Source: Bigelowiella natans CCMP2755 | Taxonomy: Eukaryota > Cercozoa > Chlorarachniophyceae | Assembly: GCA_000320545.1 (NCBI GenBank) | Contig: ADNK01003501.1 | Location: 1 to 64,000 of the forward strand | Length of the DNA stretch: 64,000 bases | Direction: 5' to 3' | Program-made: the position numbers and the translations under genes | In this document: piece by piece, positions 1 through 9,899 of the stretch | Layout of the letters: the number at the start of each line of letters is the position of its first letter | How positions within the stretch are numbered: the first letter of the stretch is position 1 | Notes under the pieces: model-generated | What the model saw: the letters and a program-made list of their open reading frames with translations, nothing else | What the model was told of the DNA's origin: nothing | The model's database searches: none

Positions 1-221
1 CACCTAACCCTAACCCTAACCCTAACCCTAACCCTAACCCTAACCCTAACCCTAACCCTAACCCTAACCCTAACCCTAACCCTAACCCTAACCCTAACCC
101 TAACCCTAACCCTAACCCTAACCCTAACCCTAACCCTAACCCTAACCCTAACCCTAACCCTAACCCTAACCCTAACCCTAACCCTAACCCTAACCCTAAC
201 CCTAACCCTAACCCTAACCCT
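1..221. repeat. Telomere, CCCTAA repeat array
   Basis: About 36 perfect tandem CCCTAA units run from position 3 to about 220 with no variants. Read outward this is TTAGGG, so the left edge of the window is a physical chromosome end. The first variant unit (CCCTGA) starts at 218-223 and marks the inner boundary. Confidence 0.98.
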
Positions 222-540
222 GACCCCACTTGTGACCAGTTTCCCTCACTTTCACCCTCGTTTCGACCGTCACTTTGGTCGTCACTTTGGTCGTGGTCCA
301 GGAGAAAACCCCAACTCTGACCCCAACACTGACCCTGACCCTGACCCAAACCCCAACCCTAACCCTGACCCTGACCCTGACCCTGACCCCAACCCTGACT
401 CACAACCCTGAAATTTGAAACTTTGACCTAAAACCCCAATGCGTAAAACTCTGACCCAATGAATCTTGACTTCAGAATGCTGACCGAAAACCCTGACCCA
501 GATCGAACCCTGATCCTGAGCACGAATCCTTCATCTTGAT
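222..540. repeat. Degenerate subtelomeric telomere-variant repeats
   Basis: The telomere decays into CCCTGA, CCCCAA and CTGACC variants between about 305 and 410 and in scattered copies to about 515. Short non-repeat stretches lie between, including a local repeat of TCACTTTGGTCGT near 271-292. It looks like old telomeric DNA diverging by transitions (A to G in CCCTAA). Confidence 0.85.
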
Positions 541-967
541 CACTGTTTGTTGTGTGGTCAGTCGATGCAAAAAAGTTTGGCAGGTTGATGTTTCTTGATC
601 GTTGGGTGAATCTGGAAGTGCCAACACGTCGACAAGTGCAACGTTGCAGATTGAAGGAAGGATCTCAGCCTCAACCCCTTTTTTCACGCGAGTTCTCAAC
701 GTGCATGCAACAGGACGCTTTCTCGCATGTCATGATTGTGTGTCACACGTTGCAAATGATTGTCATCGGCAACCTTCAAACGTGCACGTGCAGAAACAAA
801 CAGTTTGTCCATGAGTTGTGTGTCCTCACAGATTTCGCGAGGTTCACTGCACACAAAGACCATGCACATGGCACGTGTGCATTGTGCATTGCGTGCACAT
901 TTGCGCAAGTGATGTCCATTGTGAGCTCAAGAAGATTCACACACGACATGACTACATTTCTTCTTGT
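541..967. other. Gap between subtelomere and first gene
   Basis: No convincing gene is seen. An open frame of 193 codons on the + strand overlaps the antisense of the AAR2 last exon and has no recognisable domain. The stretch is rich in GTGCAC, CATG and CGTGCA words, as in the islands further in, so it may be another small piece of that DNA class. Confidence 0.5.
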
Positions 968-2495
968 TCACATCAAGTTCAATTCCTCAAGCTGTTTCTG
1001 GGTGAGTTGCACAACAACAGCACCGTCTTCTTCAGCTTCGATGGTGACACCATTTTCTTTGCTGTCGCCAGAATGCAACCTCTCAAATTTCGTGCGAAAT
1101 CGCCAACCGAATTTCGAGTTCAATGTGGATTGAAGACAAGCTTTCGCTTTTTTCTGTCGTGAGGGCAACCCCGAAGAATCCTCAAGAATCTCCAAATAAT
1201 CCCTGTGTCAGTGGAGTTGAACTCAAAGAATGCAATTCTTTCGTGAAAGCAACTGTCTCGAGTTTGATGTCTGCTTAGTTCGGTGTCTCTAAATCTGTCT
1301 CACTTGCTCACTTTGCTAATTCGTATTTAAAATTGGCATTTACCTCAGGCAAGCTTTGAGGAAGTTATCCTTCGAAAGTTCATCAATGAAAAAGTCGGCG
1401 GGGAGAGCTTTTAGGTGACACAGCAAGACTTCGGTCCACTCCGCAAATAAGTCTGTTGTAGAAGGAAAGAGCACATGGAGATAAAGAAGAATAATAACTA
1501 TCATAACCCCTCAATACTAGCAGGATCTGCCAACCATCACCAAGTATCACTAAATGGCATTATCACAGCCAATTTTTTTGATTCACGTTCAAATACCTCT
1601 CACCACCCTTACCACCCACCCTTCCATATTATCCGGCAGTAGTAAGAGAAGAACAAGTAGAAATCAGTGACTACTACTACTACAACTACTACTTTTACTA
1701 CTACTCAACTGTTGTTACCGGGCAAAATATCCACACCCTTATCGCACGAACAAAGAAGCCTCGTTAGCTTCTTCCACTGTTCAAGACCTAATGTATCAAT
1801 TCTTGCATGCTTGCTGATTCTTACGGTGACGACGACGACGATGATGATGACGATCTTATCGATGTAGTAATATGTGAAATGTGAAAATGTAAAATATTTT
1901 GATGTACAGAAGGGTTTTACAAAGATATAAAGAAACTCAAGAGAGGGGAGGCGAGATTCTTCTTCTTACCTTCCATAGATTCCCCAAACATCATGCTACA
2001 AAAAGCAAATTCGACCTGAATCAACATATGAGACATCATTACCAGCCCATCCTGTTTTGTAATTGTTTTTTCCATCCTTTCTCTCATCATCTTCTCATTG
2101 ATCTTACAATTTGAAGATCACCTCTCCCAGCACCCTCTTTGCGTGTCGTATTCCTCCCCAATTTTTCTCGATAAGCTTGATAAGAAGTGGAGTCTTGTCC
2201 AGATTGCTAGACGTCACTGCTGACAACATTTCCCTCTGATAACGGATATACGACAGGCAGTAGATACATCATTATCTCTTTTATCGTATTATCATCATCA
2301 TCATCATCATCATCAATCTCATCGGCAACCATCAGGTCTTCCTTTGCTTTTAGCTGTTTTCTGGCGCTTTCTAGTTCCAAGGGGGGCTGAGATGAAGGCA
2401 GAGGGGAACCTCCTACATTTTGATAACGATGATTGCATTGGGGTGCCGTACACACATGTAAGCTCCTACATTTTGATAACGATGATTGCATTGGC

Positions 2496-2531
<36 letters not shown>

Positions 2532-4801
2532 TAATTTCTTCTTAGATTTTTATAATAATAATGATATCATTAATTGTTGTGTGGTTGGGAAGCATGGAGA
2601 AGAGGTTGGCAATATTAACGGGGTCAGACGCATGAAAGAATAAATGGAAATGATTGGTATCAGGGTAGTAGTGGTACCAAGAATCTACACTCCTCCTAGT
2701 AATATTACTACTACTACTACTACTAATACACAACCCAGTTACATAACCATGAGACAGCGAAGGAGAAAGAGCATGTTATTTACAACGATAAGAGGATTCA
2801 ACGAAGTAATTTCACATTAATATCATTCAACATATAAATTATATAAAAGCATATGCAAAACAAGCAATGGACTTGGTACACCACCACCACCACCACCACT
2901 AACACCTCAACCAGGATCCTCATTACCCTGCTTAAGGACTTGTTTGGTGTCCTCCTCCTCTTCCTCCTCGTCTTTCATCCTTATCATCGGCGACATTTCC
3001 ATCTTTAAGATCCATTCCTTTAATTCATTTATTTTGTGCTGCAATTGTTTCCTAGCACGGACTCCCTCTCCACTAGTGGTGCTGTCCTGGGGTATCTTCG
3101 AATAAAACCGCCTGAGGTTAACAAAGGAGACAGAAGCCTTTTTTTTGCTCTTTTTATTCTTCTCATTCGTCACTTCTTCTTCTTCTTCTTCTTTTTCTTC
3201 CATCCTTTCCCGCTCCATTTTTTGTTGTAATTTCTGGCGGGGGGGGTTTTGATGAAGAAGAGGCTTCGTCGCATTTCTCCCTGAAGCTGTCATTGGGTTA
3301 TCCACCTCCTCATCACCTCTCATGATCTTCATATCTTCTTCGTGATCCATCTCCATGTTCCCATTTTTCTTCTTCTTATCAGTGTTGGAATGTGTTCGTG
3401 GTGGAAGAGGCCTAAAACGTTGGACAGGTGCTAATCTTGCGACTACTTGAGCATCAACATGTTTAGTGAGATGCTGCCATCTCATAAGACTATTCACTGG
3501 ATATGGAGCCTGTTCAAAATATTTACATACATACATACATAAAACCCTTGTTACGGCAAATAAAAAGCACACATGCAGACCAAAGCAATGACTCGTATTG
3601 CCAATTCTGAGCGCATCGCCAACTCAAAGCACACATGTAGACAAACGACGACTCATATTGTCAATTTTTTCCGACGGATAACCGTACACATGTATATAAT
3701 ACCATTCTTACCAGATTTCGATCAAAATCCAATCGCCGCACGCCGGTCTCATATTGACGACGCTCTATTTAGAGAAGAGAGGAGGAGAAAGAGAAGGAGG
3801 AGGAAGCAACAGAAATGAATATCAACGAATCATGCAACAACTATCCTTCCACATAATCAAATGAATAACATTTACTTTTGTTTTGTTTTTTGATTCCTGT
3901 GCTAGTTCTCGTTTAAGACTGTAGACTGATATTTCTTACTACCCTGATCAGGAAGATCCACTAGACACTCTAGTTCATTGTTCCACCGATATATTAGAAT
4001 CTATTATAAAGTAGTAAGAAGTAGCAGCAGTAGAAGCAACAGAAGCAGTAGTAGTATTAGTATTAGTAGGTTAATTTGCATCAGAGAAATGTTCCATCCA
4101 TAATATATATCAGTCATGACTAGTAGTAGTATAGGTGTATCACTGTGTAGTGATGTTGAGAAACGATTAGATGATGTGGTAGAAAACGCACACATATCCT
4201 CAATAATGATGTTGAGACGATTAGATGATGTACACATATCCTCAATAATACCTGCCGAGGTTTCACAGTGAAAAATAGGCTAGTTCTTGGGGCTGATGCT
4301 TGGTTGCGGTTATCAGATGGACAGTAATGCGCAATATGTACACCAGGAGGTATCATCTAGGAAGAGTGAGAAAGAAAGAGGAGGGGCAAGAGGAGGAGAG
4401 AAGAAATAAGCAACGTAGTGAGCGATCCATCGTCGAACTTTGACACTACCAACACTACACACAGAAGAGCACCTTAATTCCCATAAACTTTGGTCCGACT
4501 GTATATCCTGTACAATCAATTCCAAACTTTGTACCCACTGGAACCCCTATGCACAGCAACGTACCTACCAGATGATCAAGGGCCAAGTTTGATGAGGCAG
4601 TGTGCAACTTTGTTATTCCTAGATGCTCCCCCTCCATCTCTCTCTTTATATATCTCCCACACTCCTCCTCTGTGTACCTCCCTCGCGTAGTGCCCGCTGA
4701 GCATCTTCCGGAGCCATTGAATCGTAAGATGTTTGTATTATCTGTGTCGTATCTATGTCTTCCTTTTCATCGGGTGGCGAGGGTGCCTGGTCATGTTGCA
4801 T
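968..4801 (-). CDS. AAR2: AAR2-like U5 snRNP assembly factor
   Basis: AAR2 binds the Prp8 RNase H/Jab1 region and holds U5 snRNP in an immature state before Brr2 joins. Eleven exons join in frame: 4801-4678, 4564-4473, 4356-4252, 4000-3943, 3764-3712, 3509-2927, 2219-2122, 2015-1970, 1787-1737, 1452-1344 and 1202-968, giving about 517 residues (human AAR2 is 384). Family landmarks appear in order: GTKFGID then VGPKF (exon 2), MIPPGVH (exon 3), APYP (exon 6), EFAF and GLEQWK (exons 8-9), LPADFF (exon 10) and KFGWRF with a VVVQL tail (exon 11). The extra length is mainly a Lys/Glu-rich insertion in exon 6, between the N- and C-terminal domains. All ten junctions are GT-AG with matching phases; the exon 6/7 join is the least certain. 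The 3' end faces the telomere, under 1 kb from the perfect repeats. Confidence 0.9.
2409..2526. repeat. 54-bp tandem duplication plus (CA)n in AAR2 intron
   Basis: A block beginning CTCCTACATTTTGATAACG occurs near 2410 and again near 2464. The second copy runs into a perfect CA dinucleotide tract (about 2499-2526). It lies in the intron between AAR2 exons 6 and 7 and leaves the coding sequence intact. Confidence 0.8.
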
Positions 4802-5189
4802 TGTGAACCTTTCCGTTCAAATTCTAGTCTGTTTCTAAGATAGATAGTCCGTAACTCAAAGCACTGATTAGCAGTGAGATAGGTTGTGGAACCAGTGGCG
4901 AACTTTGCGAAGAGCGAAGCAGCGTAGTCCGAGGAGGAGGATGATTGATTTTAGTTGTGTAAGTTTGGTGATTATTTTAGAAATTTAGAAACAGTTCTAA
5001 TTATTTGGCCCTTTTATGGTTGTCGCAGGAGAATAAACGCACTTATTCGTATAAAAAAAGGGATTGATTGTCGCTGACGTCGAACAACCGAAAAGCAGTA
5101 GGTAGTAAGGCCTTCCCCTTATCAACTCAAGTTGGTGCTCACACGCTTTGGAGGGGGCGTAAACGAGGACCACCAACACCTTCATATCC

Positions 5190-5755
5190 CTCAGAAGGTG
5201 TTCTCCTCTTCTTCTACCATTTTTGGAATCGGCTACCATGTTCAGTGTCTGTTTTTTTGCTGCTTCGAGGCACTTCCGCATGGCTTGAGCTAGTCCTTTA
5301 TCCGTTTGGGTATCTGCTGCTTTGTCATTGAGGACTAAAGATGAAATTATTACTACAAAGTTTGCCGTTCAATACTGTAGAAGAAATTATGACTGCAAAT
5401 TTGCTGAGCAATCCAAAAACTTTGCCCACAAGCAAAACTGATAATCGAAATATTTCTTCAGTAGCCTATTCTGCGCGATCAAAACACAAGTTTTCTCGCT
5501 TCTTATAAAAACAGACGATTACATGAAGTGATATAGAAGACAAATCGAAGTGGTAGAAATTTGGTTAGTTACACGAGGAAGTAGCTATCTCACTTAAGGA
5601 AAAACTTTGCGACGACCAATAGATGATCGTGACTCTGTTGATATTCTACAGGAGGATTGTAAGGAGTTGCATCAATATCATCATAAGAAGCCCAAAATCT
5701 CCCCGGATATATTTGGGTTTTTCGAGTCATAGGAAAATCGACTCTCATTTGTGTG
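5190..5755 (-). CDS. Hypothetical protein, partial (two exon candidates)
   Basis: Two stretches on the minus strand read as coding sequence. The first, about 5755-5624, starts at an ATG and encodes a Pro/Tyr/Asp-containing segment (GRFWASYDD, YNPPVEYQQ). The second, about 5331-5193, follows a plausible CTTTAG acceptor and encodes a charged helix (GLAQAMRKCLEAAKK). I cannot join them with a consensus donor and matching phase, and the stop is unclear: the second frame stays open to about 4997. No family is recognised. It lies head-to-tail upstream of AAR2. It could instead be two unrelated fragments. Confidence 0.35.
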
Positions 5756-6118
5756 CGCTCTTGGAGATTTCAAAATACCTTTGTGATTCTTCTCTTCTTA
5801 TGCATCACACCAGTAGATTAGACAACTTGATCTTCGATTTTACGATTTGTAAATTATCAATAGGTAAAACATACCTTGATATCTTTCGAATGTGCTCATA
5901 ACCCTAATGGTGTTAAACTATTTGTGTGGTACTTGTTATTTGATGATAGTAAGGGTAAAAATGGTCAATGACAAGCAGATAGTAATAATTCTTCAAAACC
6001 CACATACTATGATGTTGACACGTCTGCAATCTAGCATCTAGGTCTAGGATTAACCAGGCCTCAAGTCAGGGTTGTCTTCCAAGCTGTGACATTGATTTCT
6101 TTCTTCACATAGATTCTC

Positions 6119-6234
6119 ATGAGGATACTTACATGTACAGTGCAGCAAAAGAAAATGAATCTGGAAAGATGGTTGTTGTCCGTAGCAGATATGGAGGAGT
6201 TAGTGCTCAGCTAAAAAAAATGTTGCAAACTTGA
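6119..6234 (+). CDS. Possible terminal exon of an unknown gene
   Basis: After a pyrimidine-rich tract and CACATAG, an open frame of about 38 codons ends at a TGA near 6232-6234. It contains DTYMYSAAKENESGK and VVVRSRYGG, a composition typical of real protein. No upstream exon could be joined. It may be the 3' exon of a gene whose 5' part lies at 5.6-6.1 kb, or a gene relic. It directly abuts the first GC-richer island. Confidence 0.3.
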
Positions 6235-6239
6235 AGCAC

Positions 6240-7720
6240 AAGATGCTTTATGTTCATCATTTTACACCTGTAGACTTGCGTGCAGCCTGCAAAACACAAC
6301 GAAAGATCCACATGACTGAGCTGCTGCTCCTCCACGTACGTTCACACAACACGTACGCTACACGTTCAAAAAATATCGTCAACTAGCTTGATCGCAACCA
6401 ACTCCATGTCTAGATGTGCAGGAAATCAAATAATCGAAAGGCAGGAATGTCACTGAAATTATCGGTGACTGAATCTCACAAAATTTTAATTTGAAACGAT
6501 CATGTCATGCAAAGTGAGTTTGTACAAACGCGCGAATGTACACGAACTGAGCTGTGGAGCGAGCAGCGCGTCTGCGTATGAGACAATAGAGACAGTTTTG
6601 AGGCGTGGCAAAGCCGGGGGACAGCATTGTCGTTGCTGGCAGCATGTGCACCATGACGCACGAGCACGCCGGAGTCACGCGCCTGATTCGTCGGCACGTT
6701 ACTGTGCACTGCATGGATCGGACACACTCTGGGCTGTTCTAGCATTCCATGTGCACATCATTGCTTGTATCAGCGTGACAGCCTAGTTGCTGTGTGTGCA
6801 TCATCACACAACTAGTAGACAACACAAAACAAAGAAAATGCCACACAACATGTACACAACATCAGACGTCTCAACTCTACATCGATGATTAAATGAACGA
6901 ACATTCTCTAGTTATGGCCGACATGCATGAGACGGACGATGTGATGAATTGATCGAATCTTTCAATGGTCATCCTGATGTAGCTGTGCAAAGCAGATGAG
7001 GCTACAGCGCGGATGTTGTGTCTGTTTGTCTCCGCCATGATGTGTTTCATGCATGTGAAAGCATCTGCATCCTGTCGTCTGCATCGTGCAGCACGCGCAG
7101 CATCCCGTGCGCTTCTTTTTCATGTCAGAATTTGAAAATTTTCGAACATCAGCAGCTACGACAAAATTTCCACTTTGTTCTTCGATTCAAGACTGCTTGA
7201 AGTGAATTGCAGATTTGTGTTGATGATGTGTAGCAATTGAAACCATTGTGTCATCTGTAGCAGGTAGGTTTGGTCAGGGCGATGTGCACGCGTCCGATTC
7301 GCGACGCAATGAGCTGAATTCTTTGATCACCATCGACGTCCACTTTGCACACAACACTAGCAGGACATGCATGTCTAGATGCTCGCATTGGCACTTCATG
7401 ATCACACGCGTGCAAGCAAGTTTGCACAAGGGGACTGCATCGCAAACAAATCGGTGCTTACTACATGTGCACAGCAAACACACATGCGCGTGTAACATGG
7501 GATGCAACCCAAAGCGTTTCATTCAAGTCGAATCAGATGATGGGATAGAAGCGACATGAATCACATAAATGCATAGAGCCTCATAAGGTATCATTCATCA
7601 TGCAACCACTCAAAACTTATGACATAAATTTGGTACTTTACTCATTTTGGTTCATTTTGTTTATTTAGCAGTATGATTCCTAATGCAATAGATGTTAAAC
7701 TAGACTAATTTAAATAACCT
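6240..7720. other. Island 1: GC-richer, gene-poor, microsatellite-free DNA
   Basis: This stretch is dense in CATG, GTGCAC, GCATGC and ACGTAC words and lacks the trinucleotide repeats of its neighbours. Open frames (for example 6500-6786 and 7248-7559) occur on both strands at once and have no domain. It holds two copies of the word CATGTCTAGATG (about 6401 and 7368) and, near 6970, a TCATCCTGATGTAGCTGTGC box that recurs almost unchanged at about 57477. The part after about 7570 returns to AT-rich, featureless DNA. Confidence 0.6.
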
Positions 7721-7728
7721 GATATTAG

Positions 7729-8280
7729 CTAAGAAGAGTTCGTTATCTTGCTGCTGCAGCAATTCCTACCGCCACGGCTAATCAGGTTGCGCCTGGTTCC
7801 GCAACTCGAATAAGTTCGTAGATTTTGGACTGGTTTCACTGTCATTTGACCCCGAGTAGTTCTTGCACTTGATGATGATGGTGACAAAGGCAACGGCGAA
7901 TGAAGCAATAACATGGATTCGGAAGTTAACGACGAAACAGGCGAGGTTTCGAATGAAAGCAGTGACGATGAGGCCTCTAACTTACTACTGGACCTATCTA
8001 AATTAGGCGAATTCTTCAACTCAGACTTGACAGAAAATAGATCTACAGCCGGAACAGTTCGCCTCCTCTTAACTCTAATCATTGGCCGACTTGGAGCGAA
8101 ACAAAGGGAGTCTTGCGTATTTCGCTGCCGCTCTGAAGGATCGAAAACCCCGTTCATCGTTCTCTTCGCACGTGTACGGTTCGAAGTAGAGAAAGCAGTG
8201 GAGTCGATTGAACGAAAAACTTCATAAGTTTCAGAATACGAAAAACTGGAGAATCGAGAACTGCCTGAGAATTTCATCAT
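7729..8280 (-). CDS. Ser-rich basic hypothetical protein
   Basis: A single-exon frame of 183 codons starts with two consecutive ATG codons at 8280. The protein is rich in Ser, Arg and Thr (runs such as SSSSARTTRG and KRRRTVPAVD), has no predicted membrane segment and looks disordered, as in a nuclear or RNA-associated protein. No known family is recognised. The start lies about 565 bp from the PPR gene start on the opposite strand, so the two could share a promoter region. An antisense frame of 104 codons overlaps it and is judged a shadow. Confidence 0.5.
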   Translation of the reverse strand: MMKFSGSSRFSSFSYSETYEVFRSIDSTAFSTSNRTRAKRTMNGVFDPSERQRNTQDSLCFAPSRPMIRVKRRRTVPAVDLFSVKSELKNSPNLDRSSSKLEASSSLLSFETSPVSSLTSESMLLLHSPLPLSPSSSSARTTRGQMTVKPVQNLRTYSSCGTRRNLISRGGRNCCSSKITNSS

Positions 8281-8844
8281 GGTGTGCTATCAATACGCTT
8301 GAGTAAGGTCTAGATCTACTGGCTGATGGCTTTTTGGTGAAAGATGGCTACTGCTCTGGAGTGGGGCGACCGACAGATATCAGATTATTTGCTGCTATGA
8401 ATACCGAGATTTGTAGAAAATCTTGGCAAAATCACCTAAGTTTGGATCCGATGATAATACACACGTATTAACATAGGGCAAAAGAAAACATCTTCGCAAC
8501 TAGTCGCAATAATCCATGGCAACTCGTAAAATTTGAAATGAGCAGATCCAGTTGGCTGGAAAAATCTTGAGATAATCTTAGAGCATACCGAGAGAGTCTC
8601 CAAAAATAGCGGGAAAATAAGCACTCCTCCTACAGAATGATGAGGCACGTGGCGGGTAGCGGGCTCAACGTAGAAGAATATGGATGGGACATTATCTAAT
8701 TGCCTCCTCATGACGCTCAAACTAATCCGCTCGAGCCCATGGCTTTATCTGCGGGCTTGTCTTGATGATATTTCACACAAGAAAATAGCTTACCCATATC
8801 TGGCGTTGATGATGCTCATTTTAGGTATCTAAATTCGATTCTGT

Positions 8845-9780
8845 ATGCTTATGAACAAAAATGTCCTCATGGTAAATTGTTTAATTCAATCTATAGCATC
8901 GTTAACACCCCTATCGGATGCAGCTGGGACATTATCTTCCTCGACGTCCGAGTCCGCAACGAAATTTGAAAGCTTCGTGCGGAACGTGCAAGAGGAAGGG
9001 TATACTCCTGCTGTAATGCAAGCAGCTTCGGGAGTTCTCCAAACTATTGTGGAAAAAGAAACTCATGCACCTGCACAGTCGGCGAGGATTGCGGAGGCAT
9101 GGCTTCTCCAGCTCTCAAAAAGGGGGCAGGCTGTTTGCGCTGCAGGATACAATGCTCTTGCATGCACCTTTGCTGAAGCCGGCTCAACGAGATCTGCTGA
9201 ATATTGGCTAGAAAGAACTTTAGAGGCTGGATTAGTTCCTGAGGCCCGTACTTTCGTGAAAGTAGTTCACGCATTGTGCCGTGAAGGCAAAATTTCACGC
9301 GCACACCGCTGGGCGGAACAGGCTGCCCAGTCGAGCAGTGTCGGTCTTGAGCTGTTCAAACGATTGATGGATGTTGGCCTTCAGATGGGCACCGAGGAAG
9401 CTGAGATGGATAGTTCACCTCCAGTCCTTCCGGTTGAAAGCAGTCCATCTGAAGCTGCATGGAGGAATGTTTTTGAGCGAAGGGCCAAGACTTTGACAGT
9501 AGCTGACAAGAAGTGGAAAAGGATGGTAATGCTTTATGGACTGCCTCTTCTTGCATGGTCACTTGTAATGAAGATACCAATATCGAGAGTCATCAAGGAT
9601 CGTTTGAGCAAGAATAAACACATTCCCATGCCAAAAGACTTTCATGGCAAAGCTGATCTTGTGGATGTGAATGAAGCCCCGCTTCCGTGGGATGACAACA
9701 ACAGGGAAATTGGAAATTACCCAGGACCGGCCATGCTGGGTGGAAGCTTTGTAAAGGACCTAAATTTTGTGGACTTTTAA
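8845..9780 (+). CDS. Pentatricopeptide (PPR)-type protein
   Basis: This is a 311-codon intronless gene. Residues about 101-170 form two tandem 35-residue helix-turn-helix units with PPR signatures: YNALACTFAEAG followed by AEYWLERTLEAGLVPEARTF, then VVHALCREGKISRAHRWAEQA. PPR proteins usually bind organellar RNA and act in its processing, editing or translation. The short array here suggests a limited RNA contact or a structural role. Residues about 227-243 (MVMLYGLPLLAWSLVM) are hydrophobic enough to span a membrane, which is unusual for PPR proteins. The N-terminus is hydrophobic and Ser-rich and could be a targeting peptide, although an upstream exon cannot be excluded. Confidence 0.75.
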   Translation: MLMNKNVLMVNCLIQSIASLTPLSDAAGTLSSSTSESATKFESFVRNVQEEGYTPAVMQAASGVLQTIVEKETHAPAQSARIAEAWLLQLSKRGQAVCAAGYNALACTFAEAGSTRSAEYWLERTLEAGLVPEARTFVKVVHALCREGKISRAHRWAEQAAQSSSVGLELFKRLMDVGLQMGTEEAEMDSSPPVLPVESSPSEAAWRNVFERRAKTLTVADKKWKRMVMLYGLPLLAWSLVMKIPISRVIKDRLSKNKHIPMPKDFHGKADLVDVNEAPLPWDDNNREIGNYPGPAMLGGSFVKDLNFVDF

Positions 9781-9899
9781 AACAGAAAATCACGGCTAAT
9801 GGTCTGCATTTTTGTGAGGTCACTTTCACGAAATGATTTTTTTCATGTTCCAAATTTCCTTGTGGATTCATCTATGCAAGCGAGCACAGAGCAGAGCAT

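Noticed and set aside
552-1133. 193-codon plus-strand frame next to the telomere
   Set aside because: It is antisense to the last AAR2 exon, which has strong family landmarks, and shows no domain.
4543-4564. A 22-nt intron in AAR2 that would suggest nucleomorph-type mini-introns
   Set aside because: A better solution is the intron 4677-4565, which joins an upstream exon in phase and matches the AAR2 N-terminus.
8436-8720. 94-codon minus-strand frame between the Ser-rich and PPR genes
   Set aside because: It has no recognisable domain, no splice partner and lies in the presumed shared promoter region.
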